This document shows positions 1 to 8,364 of a DNA stretch of 34,489 nucleotides, in pieces. Every line of letters begins with the position of its first letter. Position 1 is the stretch's first letter. The translations under genes were made by a program, and so were the position numbers. The notes beneath the pieces are model-generated. The model worked only from the letters and a program-made list of their open reading frames with translations, was not told the DNA's origin and did no database searches. Source of the stretch: Planctomycetota bacterium (GTDB lineage: Bacteria > Planctomycetota > UBA8742 > JACQVU01 > JANLHZ01); the NCBI GenBank assembly GCA_024653775.1, contig JANLHZ010000167.1, positions 1-34,489 on the forward strand, written 5' to 3'.

Positions 1-7
1 GCGGTGA

Positions 8-63
8 AGTTCGTAGTGGCGCCGTCAGGCGTTTATATGCCCTCACGGGCACACTACAAACCT
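8..63. repeat. REP-like inverted pair of short hairpins
   Basis: Two related units of about 26 bp face each other. The first (from position 8) reads GTTCGTAGTG followed by a small hairpin CGCC-GTCA-GGCG at 20-31. The second, read on the minus strand from about 63, has GTTTGTAGTG followed by GCCC-GTGA-GGGC at 39-50. The shared GTAGTG lead plus a 4-bp stem with a 4-base loop suggests a dispersed REP family. The window starts here, so the cluster may extend further left. Confidence 0.45.
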
Positions 64-553
64 GGGAAGTGCGCATGTCCTCGTCCGAGCAAAAAAATAT
101 AAAAATCCGCGCTTAGTAAATGTCTCACCAAATTTTCCTGCAGGAGAAAGAGACAGGGATTGGAGGTTCGAGATCGCGCAAAAACAGGTAAGTCCGGATG
201 GCGTTTAACGAATGTCGGCGCTGCGTTTGCGAGTAACGATTTCGAACCACCCGAAGCCGTCAAGTTGCCGTCGAGTTTCTCCGGCGACGCGATGGTTTCG
301 GGTCCACCGAGGGCGCCCTCGATCCTTTCCCGCAACAAGCGGGAAGGAAAGAAAGCTGAGAACGAAAGGACCGGATGACAAAGTAGTGGGGGACAGGGTG
401 AGAGAACGATAAATCGCCTTTCTTGTGTCCGGAAGCGCTATGCACGCGAGCGCGTCATAAACGCTGGCTGAGGTGCGCAGTATGATGAGACTGGACGCCT
501 GGTTAGGACGCGTCCTTAGAAACTCTCTCAAGCAAGCGACATCGATAATTCGG

Positions 554-584
554 AGCCGTCAGACGAGACGTTTGACGGCTTTTG
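554..584 (+). terminator. Possible terminator hairpin
   Basis: The arms AGCCGTCA (554-561) and TGACGGCT (573-580) form an 8-bp perfect stem around an 11-base loop. On the plus strand it is followed by a short T run (580-583). No plus-strand gene is seen upstream. It lies about 70 bases beyond the stop of the minus-strand export operon and could act on that transcript instead, but no U-tract follows on that strand. Weak call. Confidence 0.25.
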
Positions 585-651
585 CGGACATAGACGACCG
601 CGGTCCCAGGTGCTTGAGATCGTTTCTTAGTGGCGAGTGGACAGGGCATTC

Positions 652-1911
652 TTAATTCTTAATTCCTTCAATGGTCACCTTCGACTCGTCGCGCAGACTG
701 TCCGGAGGATAAAGGATCACGCTTTCTCCGCGTGAAAGCCCGAAGGTGACCTCTGCCGAAATTCCATCGTTGTGCGCGATGCCGACCTTGCGCAGAAGCG
801 CCTTCCCGTCCACCGCGACGAATGTCATCCAGTCCCGGCCTTTTCTGAATAGCGCGCTTGCCGGAACCAGCAGGACGTCGTCCGAATGCCAGGTGACGAT
901 TTGCGCCTCGACGCGGTATCGGTCGCCCAGCTTTACGTTTTCCGGAATCGGATCGATGAAGTCGACGCGCACGATGACTCGCTGCTCCTCGACTCCTAAG
1001 GCGGAGAGTTTCGTGAAGCCGACGGGTTCGACGATTTTCACGCGCCCGCGAATCCGCGCGCCTTCCCCAAGTCTTTCGAACGTGACTTCCGCGCCTTCCG
1101 GAATCGTCTGCGCGTCGCTCGAAAGCAGCTCGATTTCTGCTTCGAGCGCCCGCGGATCCCCGACCTCCATTATCGAAGCGCCCGCGGGGACGATCCGCGC
1201 GTTCTCCTCGAAAACCTTGAGCACGACCCCGTCGATCGGGGAAAGGATTTTCACCGCGTAGTCTCCGTTCGCCACTAAATTCGAGAACTGCTCTAGAACC
1301 GCGCGTGCCTGCATGGCCTCGAACGTTGCGGCGCTAAGCGCGAACTCCGCCCCCTGGAGTTCGAGTTCCGACAGCAGTGCGCGGGTTTCGAAACTGTCGC
1401 GCTCCTGAATCGAAACGATCTCGTTTTCGCCGAGGGCGTCGATTCGTTCGAGTTCCTTCTTCGCGAGTTCGTGCGCGGCCCTGGCGCGTTCGACCTCGGT
1501 TTCACGGAGCTGTTTCATCGCGCTTGCGGCTTCGAAGCGCGCCTCCGCCTCCGCTTTCGTCCGGGGGTCGAGAAGTCCGGAAGGCTGCGCGTCGATGGTC
1601 GCGAGAAACGTCTCGCCCGCGGAAATCTCCGCGCCTGGGCGAAGCTCCACGCGACTCAGATATCCGCTCACGGGAGACGAGATCACGTATCGATGGCGTA
1701 TGCGGGTCTCGCCTTCCTCGATTATGCTGATCGTCAGCGGCCCCCTCGTCACTAGCCCGGTTTCGACCACAACCGGCTTCGGAATGAATCCATAGACGAT
1801 CGCGCCGAGGAAAGCCGCGACGCCGGAGTAAAGCAGGATTTTACGCCAGAGGCCGCTTCGATTGCGATTGCGGCTCGAGTTCGTTCCTTCGATTTTCGAA
1901 TTGTCAGTCAT
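652..1911 (-). CDS. HlyD/RND-type periplasmic adaptor subunit
   Basis: This 419-residue protein is a membrane-fusion (periplasmic adaptor) subunit linking an inner-membrane transporter to an outer-membrane channel. There is a short cytoplasmic N-terminus, one membrane anchor at about residues 25-45 (LLYSGVAAFLGAIVYGF) and a split lipoyl-like domain around 65-110 with SPVSGYL and SPIDGVV halves. An alpha-helical coiled coil rich in Glu, Ala and Arg lies at about 115-215, followed by beta-barrel and membrane-proximal domains. Length and order match the HlyD/MacA-like family. Its ATG overlaps the stop of the upstream permease by four bases (ATGA), so the two are translationally coupled. It is the third and last gene of the ATPase-permease-adaptor operon. 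The exported substrate cannot be read from the sequence. The adaptor identity is firm; whether it is closer to MacA or to heterocyst DevB-type adaptors is open. Confidence 0.9.
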   Translation of the reverse strand: MTDNSKIEGTNSSRNRNRSGLWRKILLYSGVAAFLGAIVYGFIPKPVVVETGLVTRGPLTISIIEEGETRIRHRYVISSPVSGYLSRVELRPGAEISAGETFLATIDAQPSGLLDPRTKAEAEARFEAASAMKQLRETEVERARAAHELAKKELERIDALGENEIVSIQERDSFETRALLSELELQGAEFALSAATFEAMQARAVLEQFSNLVANGDYAVKILSPIDGVVLKVFEENARIVPAGASIMEVGDPRALEAEIELLSSDAQTIPEGAEVTFERLGEGARIRGRVKIVEPVGFTKLSALGVEEQRVIVRVDFIDPIPENVKLGDRYRVEAQIVTWHSDDVLLVPASALFRKGRDWMTFVAVDGKALLRKVGIAHNDGISAEVTFGLSRGESVILYPPDSLRDESKVTIEGIKN

Positions 1912-4271
1912 TCTCTCGCTTTCAGTACTCCGAGGAGGTCGAGTTTGGCGATGCGTCTAGCGACGACCGCGAACGACATACCCGAGGATAAAGTTACTAT
2001 CAGGACGGAGGTCGCATAAGCCTTGTTCGTAAGCACGACCGGGACTCTCATCAATTCCGTGCTGATTCCTTCTACTATGAGGTTTGAAAGCCACCACCCA
2101 AGATAAAGACCCGGCAGCAGTGCAAGCAACGTCAGGAGGGCAAGCTCACCGATCAGCACCGAGGCGACCTCCCGCTCCGTGAATCCGAGAACGCGCAGCG
2201 TGGCCAGATCACGGGTACGTTCCGACAGCGCGATACGTGCTCCGTTATAGATCACTCCAAATGCAACGACCACCGCGAAGAAGAAAAAGATCCCGTGGCT
2301 GATGTCCATCATCTCGCCCATGATTTTATCGAAGCTTTCGAGCACCGCTTTCGTTTTAGATACCGAGCCGACTCTAGGAGATTCCTTCGCCTTTGCGTTG
2401 AATTCGTCCCAGTACGCTTCGTCTATTTCGAGATGCGCACCGCTGACGGTCCCGCCTTCGCCCATAAGTCTCCGGAGGGCTTCGATCTCCATGTACGCGC
2501 CGACTCCCGCGTAGTCGGTGATCGTCCCCGCGACTCTTGTCTCGAGCACGGGCCGCGCGCCTTCCTGTACTTCGACGCGGAGCGTGTCTCCCGGCGCTAC
2601 GCATAGAGTTTCCGCGAGCTGCTCCGAGAGCAGCAGCCCCGTCATCGGGAGAAGAATCTGCTCGCGGTTCTCGTTTAGAAGGCGCATCAGTCTCGAATCC
2701 TGCTGAAGTCCGGTAATGCCGATTCTTCGGTCGACGTGTCCACTACTGAGTCTCGCGGGAACCATCCTGAAAGGTTCCGCGCTCTGCACTCCCGGAAGCG
2801 CGCGGATGTCGCTCATCGCTTCGGAACCTGCTGGTTCGATCAGCGAGAGCGTAACGTCATGCCTCTGGGACTGCCTCCACTGGAAGTCCATCATATAAAT
2901 CATCCCGTCGCTTAGCGAGACGGAAACTATCGGGATCGCCGTGGCGAGTGCGAGTCCGACCGCCGTGAAAAACGCCTGCCACGGTCTACGCTCGAGGTTG
3001 CGAAGCGCCATCCGGAACGCCGGGGTCGCGAGCTTCGAAAGCCCGAGCCTCTCGAGCAGCGAGGGTTTGAAATCCGCCGGCGGCTCCGGACGCATCGCCT
3101 CCGCGGGCGGTAGACTCATCGCCTGACGCACCGCGCCGAGGATTCCGAGGAACGACATCCCCGCCCCCGCAAGCAGACCCAGGATCGGCGCGTTCCAGTC
3201 CGGATGGAATTCGAGCGAAGGGAACCTGAAAAACGGTTCGTACATGTAGATGAGCCGGCTCCCCACGAACATTCCGAGAGTCCCGCCGAGGATCATTGCG
3301 ATCGTCACCACGACGAGCGCGAATTTGAAGTAGTGGAATCCGATCGCGCCTGAAGAGTACCCGAAAGCCTTAAGCTGCGCGATCTGCTCCCTCTGAAGCC
3401 GAACGAGCCTCGTCAGCGCGGCGCTCGTCATGAACGCCGCGATCGAAAGGAAGATCAGCGGGAACGCGATCGAAACCGTTCTCAGCGTGCTGATCTCGTC
3501 GTCGACCATCCTCGCCGACCCATGCTCCGAGCGATCGTAGGCGCTGAGACCTCCAAATGGCGCGAGCACGCGATCGACTTCCGATTTTATGGCGCGGACG
3601 TCCCCCTCTGGCGCTACGTCGAGAACCACGCTGTTGAACGCGCCTTCGAGCGCGAGCGCGATGGAAAGTTCCCGTTCGTTCATCCAGAGAACGCCGTACT
3701 TCCGGTTGTCCGGCATGAACCCGCCGGGCGGAAGCTCGTAGACGAACTCCGGAGAGATCGCGACTCCGACGACGACGAGTTTCGCGCGGGCGCCGTAGAT
3801 CGTCGCGTCGAGCACGTCTCCCGGGCGCATTCCGTGAGCCTTCGCGAACGCCTCGCTTACCACGGTCTCGCCGCGGCTTCCAGAGACGGGAAGCCTCCCG
3901 GCGCGGAGCAGCAGCAGATTCAGGTTCTGCGGACGATCGTCCGGAATCGAGATGATGACCGCCTCGGCTGTCTCCGCCATTCCGGGGATGTCGAGGATAG
4001 CGCCGCCGCGGACGCGGGTGTCGAGCGCCGCGACGTCCGGTATCTCTAGAAGCTCGGAGCGCACTTTATTCGGCGCCCGCTTCAACTCGCAGAACACGTC
4101 GGCGAATCGATGCTCTCCGTAGTATCCGTCCCTCGTGGTCTCGAGCGACATCACGAGGCTGCGCTCCATTATCATCACCATCAGTCCGCAGATCATCACC
4201 ATTGCGACCGCGGTCATCTGACCTTTCATCGTGCCGAGGTCGCGGAGCAGCTTTAGATCGAGTGCGCGCAT
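1908..4271 (-). CDS. ABC transporter permease with two FtsX domains
   Basis: This 787-residue inner-membrane protein has duplicated FtsX/MacB-type architecture. An N-terminal membrane helix (residues about 15-40) is followed by a periplasmic domain and a three-helix FtsX block at about 265-400. A second helix near 440, a second periplasmic domain and a second FtsX block at about 665-787 complete it. This family does not move substrate through the membrane; it transmits ATP-driven movement to periplasmic partners (mechanotransmission), or works in lipoprotein or macrolide export. The gene sits between the ATPase and the adaptor. The upstream spacer is almost entirely a repeat element whose inner end lies only a few bases before the ATG. 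The bases before the ATG are TAGCCTCCTAACTCT, with no AGGAGG-like ribosome-binding site, so initiation may be weak. Identity is firm, substrate unknown. Confidence 0.92.
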   Translation of the reverse strand: MRALDLKLLRDLGTMKGQMTAVAMVMICGLMVMIMERSLVMSLETTRDGYYGEHRFADVFCELKRAPNKVRSELLEIPDVAALDTRVRGGAILDIPGMAETAEAVIISIPDDRPQNLNLLLLRAGRLPVSGSRGETVVSEAFAKAHGMRPGDVLDATIYGARAKLVVVGVAISPEFVYELPPGGFMPDNRKYGVLWMNERELSIALALEGAFNSVVLDVAPEGDVRAIKSEVDRVLAPFGGLSAYDRSEHGSARMVDDEISTLRTVSIAFPLIFLSIAAFMTSAALTRLVRLQREQIAQLKAFGYSSGAIGFHYFKFALVVVTIAMILGGTLGMFVGSRLIYMYEPFFRFPSLEFHPDWNAPILGLLAGAGMSFLGILGAVRQAMSLPPAEAMRPEPPADFKPSLLERLGLSKLATPAFRMALRNLERRPWQAFFTAVGLALATAIPIVSVSLSDGMIYMMDFQWRQSQRHDVTLSLIEPAGSEAMSDIRALPGVQSAEPFRMVPARLSSGHVDRRIGITGLQQDSRLMRLLNENREQILLPMTGLLLSEQLAETLCVAPGDTLRVEVQEGARPVLETRVAGTITDYAGVGAYMEIEALRRLMGEGGTVSGAHLEIDEAYWDEFNAKAKESPRVGSVSKTKAVLESFDKIMGEMMDISHGIFFFFAVVVAFGVIYNGARIALSERTRDLATLRVLGFTEREVASVLIGELALLTLLALLPGLYLGWWLSNLIVEGISTELMRVPVVLTNKAYATSVLIVTLSSGMSFAVVARRIAKLDLLGVLKARE

Positions 4272-4278
4272 AGAGTTA

Positions 4279-4458
4279 GGAGGCTAAAATTAATAAGGTA
4301 TTCAAAATCGCGCTCAGATTTATGCCAGGTTCGCTTCGATCGAGGAAGTCAAAACGGAGTCGTAGCCATAGTTCCGATGAGTATTTGACGACCGAGAGCG
4401 AAGTGAAAGTGGCGTGAAGATGAGATGCGAGATGGATACTTTATTTATTTTAGCCTCC
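4279..4458. mobile_element. MITE-like repeat element, copy 1
   Basis: This 180-bp non-autonomous element begins GGAGGCTAAAAT and ends with the inverted form ATTTTAGCCTCC. Its terminal inverted repeats are 23 bp, with two mismatches in the left arm of this copy. It is flanked on both sides by TTA (4276-4278 and 4459-4461), consistent with a 3-bp target duplication. The body matches copies at 19780-19974 and 34395 onward almost base for base. It is 15 bp shorter than copy 2, all in the centre around GATGAGTATTTGACGACC. No transposase is encoded. It lies inside the export operon, and the flanking TTA is the stop codon (TAA on the minus strand) of the ATPase gene. Confidence 0.85.
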
Positions 4459-5238
4459 TTACCAGGAAAGCTCCGCCACCGGCCTGCGACTGCGATTGAT
4501 CCTGACGTCCGCGATCTTTCCGTCGGAAAGCTGTATCACGCGGTCCGCCATCTCCGCGATGACCGCGTTGTGCGTGATGACCACCGCGAGTGTTCCGAGC
4601 TCGCGGTTTACGCGCTCGATCGCGTCAAGGACCATCACTCCCGTCCTGACGTCGAGCGACCCGGTGGGTTCGTCGCAGAGCAGCACCTCGGGCCGCTTCG
4701 CGATTGCCCGCGCGATTGCGACGCGCTGCTGCTCGCCTCCTGAGAGCTGCGACGGAAAATGATCCATCCTTTCCCGGAGCTGGACCAGGTCGAGCACCTC
4801 CTCGGGAGTCATCGGATTCCGCGCGATTTCGGTGATCAGCGCGACGTTCTCGCGGGCGGTGAGGCTTGGGATCAGGTTGTAGAACTGGAAGATGAACCCG
4901 ACAGTGTTCCGGCGGTAGTTCGTAAGTTCCCGTTCGCCGGCATGGGTGAGGTCGGTGTTTCGATAGGCGAGCGTTCCGTCCGTGAGAGTATCGAGCCCGC
5001 CGATGATGTTTAGCAGGGTCGACTTTCCGCTTCCCGATGCGCCGAGAAGGACGACGAGTTCGTTTTCGTAGAGATCGATGTCGACGCCGGCGAGCGCACG
5101 TACTTCGACGTCCGCGCTTGTGCGGTAGACCTTCGTGACGCCCCTCGCGGCAATCATCCGCTCGCGATTCCGAATCGCTCCCGCGTCCTGTTCTACTGCA
5201 GCTTCACTGTTCATCGGCGGCGCGCCCTTTGCGACCAT
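4459..5238 (-). CDS. ABC transporter ATP-binding protein (MacB/LolD type)
   Basis: The 259-residue nucleotide-binding subunit powers the adjacent FtsX-type permease. Walker A is GASGSGKST at residues 66-74, the signature LSGGEQQR starts at 165, Walker B is LLCDEPTG at about 186-193, and the switch histidine is in VITHN. The Q-loop sits in [14 protein letters not shown], typical of LolD/MacB-like ATPases. It is the first gene of the operon with the permease and HlyD adaptor. Start is uncertain: ATG at 5238 gives 259 residues, and an in-frame ATG at 5214 (MNSEAAVEQ) is equally possible because neither has a strong ribosome-binding site. The stop codon is the TTA flank of the repeat element, so the original C-terminus could have been slightly altered by insertion. 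Confidence 0.92.
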   Translation of the reverse strand: MVAKGAPPMNSEAAVEQDAGAIRNRERMIAARGVTKVYRTSADVEVRALAGVDIDLYENELVVLLGASGSGKSTLLNIIGGLDTLTDGTLAYRNTDLTHAGERELTNYRRNTVGFIFQFYNLIPSLTARENVALITEIARNPMTPEEVLDLVQLRERMDHFPSQLSGGEQQRVAIARAIAKRPEVLLCDEPTGSLDVRTGVMVLDAIERVNRELGTLAVVITHNAVIAEMADRVIQLSDGKIADVRINRSRRPVAELSW

Positions 5239-5495
5239 CTGATTTCACCGCGCAATGTTATCTTCCCGCGGGGTCGCTGGACCACCATTCCGACTTTTTC
5301 TTGCAATCCCGAAAAACCGGCAACTTCAAATCATAAGCATCGTGGAGCTGAGGGGGCTCGAATGCCTACACCCTAAAATCGGATTTGCAGACAAGGAAGA
5401 TATGGAGGTCAACGAAACCGTGGTCAGTACAAGGGTCAGTAGCTACAAGGCACGAGTAATGACCAGACTGGTGGCTGTTTTGGATAAGATGCCAA

Positions 5496-6323
5496 ATGAA
5501 CTACGTAAAAGCGCATCCGAAAGCTAAGCCGGAGAAGATTGAAAAGCTGAGGCACACCGGACTTGAAAGAGCGACGCTTTATGCAACTGCAATAGCGACG
5601 GGACTTCGGAGAGAAGAGCTCAAACAGCTTACCTGGGATTGTCTCGAACTCGACGCTGGCACACCGTCAATCACCGTTAAAGGCCAAGTAAGCAAGGCTG
5701 GTAGGACGGAAACCGTTGCTCTCACTTCAGACATTCGAGAACGACTTATTCAGTGGAAGGAGTCCGTATCGAAGTTCAGAGGAGAGCAGGTTAAACCGAC
5801 TGACAGAGTTTTCAGCATAGGCTACTGCCTCAGAGAACGCCTCATGCAAGACTGCGAATTTGCCGGCATCGAAGTTGTTGACTCTCAGGGTCGCATTGTG
5901 GACTTTCACGCCCTCCGCCACACCACCGCTACGCGCCTTGCGAAATTCGGCGTGCCACCTCAGATAGCGCAGAAAGTTATGCGCCACGCGGACATTTCAA
6001 CAACGATGAAGAGTTACACGCACCTGTCAGTCGAAGACCAGCGCGACGCCATCGAAAACAAACTTCCGCCGATGGTGGCACCAAATCCCTCCAGAAAAAG
6101 TTGTCAGCATATATGGCGGTCGGAAGACGGCGTTTCAAGACGAACACAGTCTTCCGAAGACAATGCCGAGGACACTTGCGAAAACTCCGGAGTCCTGCAA
6201 ACTGTAGGCGCAGCGCCCTCAGAGACGCAATATGGCTCACGAGGACGCGCTAAGACAAGTTCATCTGATTACTGGGCGTGGCGGGATTCGAACCCGCACG
6301 GGATTTATCCCAAGGGATTTTAA
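5496..6323 (+). pseudogene. Truncated tyrosine recombinase (phage-type integrase) at tRNA-Leu
   Basis: The catalytic half of a tyrosine recombinase is present: the first arginine in ATGLRREEL (about residues 35-44), then H-x-x-R in FHALRHTTATRLA, the second histidine in VMRHADISTTMKSY, and a tyrosine in SYTHL. The N-terminal SAM-like core-binding domain is absent. The frame only opens at about 5463 after a stop, and the first ATG is 5496, giving 275 residues against roughly 350-400 usual for such enzymes. The last codons (ending WAWRDSNPHG...) read through the antisense of the tRNA-Leu 3' half, where the frame stops at 6321-6323. This arrangement is typical when an integrase sits beside its attachment site. 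Family resemblance is to planctomycete-type integrases. The rest of the element is missing, so this looks like the scar of an excised or deleted integrative element. Function probably lost. Confidence 0.75.
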
Positions 6324-6355
6324 GTCCCCAGTGTCTGCCATTCCACCACACGCCC
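6273..6355 (-). tRNA. tRNA-Leu, anticodon TAA
   Basis: On the minus strand the acceptor arm pairs GGGCGTG with CACGCCC, with discriminator A at 6273. The D-arm region, an anticodon loop CTTAAAA (anticodon TAA), a long class II variable arm (GGGAT-AA-ATCCC) and the T-arm GCGGGTTCGAATCCCGC are all present. The 83-base length and long variable arm fit leucine. CCA is not encoded. Its 3' half forms the attachment side of the truncated integrase reading toward it, yet the tRNA itself is intact. Confidence 0.95.
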
Positions 6356-6685
6356 GAGCGTACTTCGCAGGTAGAGGGAACTAAATCTACCTGACGATAA
6401 TCCATTAATGAACGAAGCACAGAAAAAAGTGCCAAATGAATCTGAAAGCCACTCGGAATCCGGTGCTTCTCCAAATAATATTTTTGTTTTTTGTTTTTTG
6501 ATGCCCATGTTGTGCCAAAATACAAGCGTGAAGTTCTGGAGGAGCAACACATTCACCTGAATTGACGTTGCCCTCTTACGCTTCTACAGGCATGGGTGGA
6601 ATTGGTTTGTCGGACGAATCTTCTGCGTGAAGTTTCGGCCAATCATAACAAGTTTAAAGCATTTCAAGTAGGAAGGAGGATGCCT
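6356..6685. other. Intergenic region upstream of the respiratory operon
   Basis: This 330-bp spacer lies between tRNA-Leu (minus) and the Rieske gene (plus), so it must hold promoters for both. It contains an AT-rich tract with T-runs (TTTTTGTTTTTTG, near 6481) and a possible plus-strand promoter at 6562-6590. An open frame upstream of the Rieske ATG (to 6596) has no ribosome-binding site and is not accepted as coding. Confidence 0.5.
6562..6590 (+). promoter_or_regulatory. Possible sigma-70-like promoter of the Rieske/cytochrome operon
   Basis: TTGACG (6562-6567) is separated by 17 bases from TACAGG (6585-6590). The -35 box and spacing are good; the -10 box is poor. It lies about 95 bases before the Rieske start, in the only available upstream gap. 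Promoter signals of this organism are unknown, so the call is tentative. Confidence 0.3.
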
Positions 6686-7207
6686 ATGGAGAATGCAGCA
6701 CAGCCTCCGGGCATTTCTGGAGTTCCTGAAAGTCCGGGCACGCCGGCTCCGTCTTCATCGGATATGCCGAGAAGGGACGCTCTCGCCATTATGTCGACCG
6801 CGGGCGTCGGAGTGGTTATGCTCAGCGCAGGCGGCATCGGTGCCGGGTTCCTATGGCCTCTTAAGCCAAGCGAACCCGCGGCGGTGTACACCTGCAAGGT
6901 TCAGGAGCTACCTTATGGAAAACCTTTCGAGGTGAGGTCTCCGCGAGGGGAAACTCTTTACCTGATTCGCACCAAAGGCGCTTCCGAGGGCGAACCCGAC
7001 AAGATCGTCGCGATGGGAACAACATGCACTCATCTAGGGTGCAAGGTCTTTTACAGACCGGAGACGAGGGACTTCCATTGTCCCTGCCATCAGGGGTATT
7101 TCGACTCGGATGGAGTGCCGGTTGCGGGCCCGCCTGAAAGGCCTCTTCCGCACTATAACGTGAAAATCGAAAACGGTCTGCTTTTCATTCTCTACGAGAA
7201 CCTTTGA
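6686..7207 (+). CDS. Rieske iron-sulfur protein of a cytochrome bc-type complex
   Basis: This 173-residue protein carries the [2Fe-2S] cluster that takes electrons from quinol in a bc-type complex. The two Rieske boxes are complete: CTHLGC (Cys114, His116, Cys119) and CPCHQG (Cys132, Cys134, His135). Cys114, His116, Cys132 and His135 are the expected cluster ligands, and Cys119/Cys134 the expected disulfide. The N-terminus carries a twin-arginine-like RRDALAIMS followed by a single hydrophobic anchor (about residues 30-55), as in other Tat-inserted Rieske proteins. The start at 6686 is chosen because AAGGAGG lies six bases upstream. The cytochrome b gene follows after 11 bases. A soluble ferredoxin-type Rieske protein is unlikely given the anchor and operon. 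Confidence 0.93.
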   Translation: MENAAQPPGISGVPESPGTPAPSSSDMPRRDALAIMSTAGVGVVMLSAGGIGAGFLWPLKPSEPAAVYTCKVQELPYGKPFEVRSPRGETLYLIRTKGASEGEPDKIVAMGTTCTHLGCKVFYRPETRDFHCPCHQGYFDSDGVPVAGPPERPLPHYNVKIENGLLFILYENL

Positions 7208-7218
7208 GGAGGTGAAAT

Positions 7219-8310
7219 ATGAGCACGGAACACGAGGCGACGCCTTCTCATTCGCAGCCGAAACTATCCGAGCACGTACTTCCGGGCGGACTTTTCGGCA
7301 GGCTCTCAGCTCTGGACGAACCGCTTCCGCACAGTATGAAGCGCTGGTTCTGGTGCTGGGGAAGCCTTCCGGGGTTTTTCTTCATGATCCAGGTCACGAC
7401 AGGGATCATGCTCGCGTTCTTCTATAAACCCGCGGTAGAGACCGCGTTCGAGAGCGTAAGGTACATAACCGAAGAGGTCCGCTACGGCTGGTTCATACGT
7501 TCGATCCACATGTGGAGCGCGCAGATGATGATCATTTTCGTGTTCCTCCACGCGACTCGGGTTCTTATCACCGGAGCGTATCGCGGAAAGGGCAGGTGGC
7601 TCACCTGGATGGTGGGCTTCAGCTTGCTGGTCAGCACGCTGATGTTCGCGTTCACCGGATACACCCTCATTTACGAACAGCTTTCGTACTGGGGAGTCAC
7701 CGTCGCGGCGAACATCAATTCCTACGTCCCGATCGTGGGTCCGTACCTCGCGGACTTCATTCGCTACGGCACCGAAGTCGGCGACATCACGGTTTCGAGA
7801 ATGTTCGCGTTCCACGTGTTCATTTTTCCGCCCGCGCTGTGCGGACTGATCGGAATCCACATTTTCTGCGTGCGCAAATTCGGAGTGCATATTCCAGGGA
7901 ATGAAAACGATATTTCCATCGAGCAGCAGATCCAGAAGCAGAAGGGGCCTTACCACTTCTTCCCGCAGCACGCTCTCGCGGAACTCGTCGTGTTCCTCTA
8001 CCTCGGTCTTGTCACGATTCTTCTCGCGATCGCGTTCCCGGCGCAAATGCACGATCCCGCGAATCCGCTTGTGACTCCAGAGCACATAAAACCCGAATGG
8101 TACTTCTACGCGACCTTCCGCTGGCTGAAGCTGTTCCCGGCCCAGATCGGAATCATCCTCCTTGGCGGACTCGTCGGAGTGATCTTCTGCTGGCCGTTCG
8201 TGGACAGGTTCCTCCGGAAGCTGTCGCCAAAGGTGGAGATCGGGCTGTGGGCGTCCTCAGCCGCGATTCTAGTGATTCTGATAATGACGGTGATCGAGGC
8301 GATCGCCTGA
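7219..8310 (+). CDS. Cytochrome b (b6-like, fused to a subunit IV-like domain)
   Basis: This 363-residue quinol-oxidising membrane subunit has an N-terminal four-helix cytochrome b/b6 part. It holds two heme-ligand pairs: His97/His111 with 13 residues between, and His199/His214 with 14 between. The 13/14 pattern is that of cytochrome b6 rather than mitochondrial-type b (13/13). Cys46, in FWCWGS, lines up with the b6 cysteine that binds heme ci covalently. The C-terminal part resembles subunit IV and carries the Qo-site motif PEWY at 292-295, followed by three predicted helices. So b6 and subunit IV functions appear fused in one chain. A strong ribosome-binding site GAGGAGGTGA precedes the ATG. 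The partners are the Rieske protein upstream and the octaheme cytochrome downstream. No cytochrome c1 or f gene is present. Confidence 0.93.
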   Translation: MSTEHEATPSHSQPKLSEHVLPGGLFGRLSALDEPLPHSMKRWFWCWGSLPGFFFMIQVTTGIMLAFFYKPAVETAFESVRYITEEVRYGWFIRSIHMWSAQMMIIFVFLHATRVLITGAYRGKGRWLTWMVGFSLLVSTLMFAFTGYTLIYEQLSYWGVTVAANINSYVPIVGPYLADFIRYGTEVGDITVSRMFAFHVFIFPPALCGLIGIHIFCVRKFGVHIPGNENDISIEQQIQKQKGPYHFFPQHALAELVVFLYLGLVTILLAIAFPAQMHDPANPLVTPEHIKPEWYFYATFRWLKLFPAQIGIILLGGLVGVIFCWPFVDRFLRKLSPKVEIGLWASSAAILVILIMTVIEAIA

Positions 8311-8364
8311 AGAAATAATCTGGTTTGGTTCATTGGTCAATTTTGATTAGAAAAGGAGGCAGGT

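Larger units (their letters stand above)
1..651. other. Gene-free stretch downstream of the export operon
   Basis: No open frame here has a plausible start, ribosome-binding site or recognisable protein; all six frames carry only short arginine/serine-rich shadows. Besides the REP-like pair at 8-63 there is a hairpin with 7-bp arms (TTCCCGC/GCGGGAA, 327-345) and another at 554-580. It may be the decayed 3' flank of the operon that ends at 652. Confidence 0.5.

Noticed and set aside
327-345. Hairpin TTCCCGC-AACAA-GCGGGAA as a terminator
   Set aside because: No T-tract on either strand and no gene end close by.
5255-5527. 90-residue plus-strand frame before the integrase
   Set aside because: Considered as a frameshifted integrase N-terminus, but no core-binding-domain similarity is visible.
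6596-6685. N-terminal extension of the Rieske protein
   Set aside because: No ribosome-binding site at the earlier start; AAGGAGG fits the ATG at 6686 and the Tat-like signal follows it.
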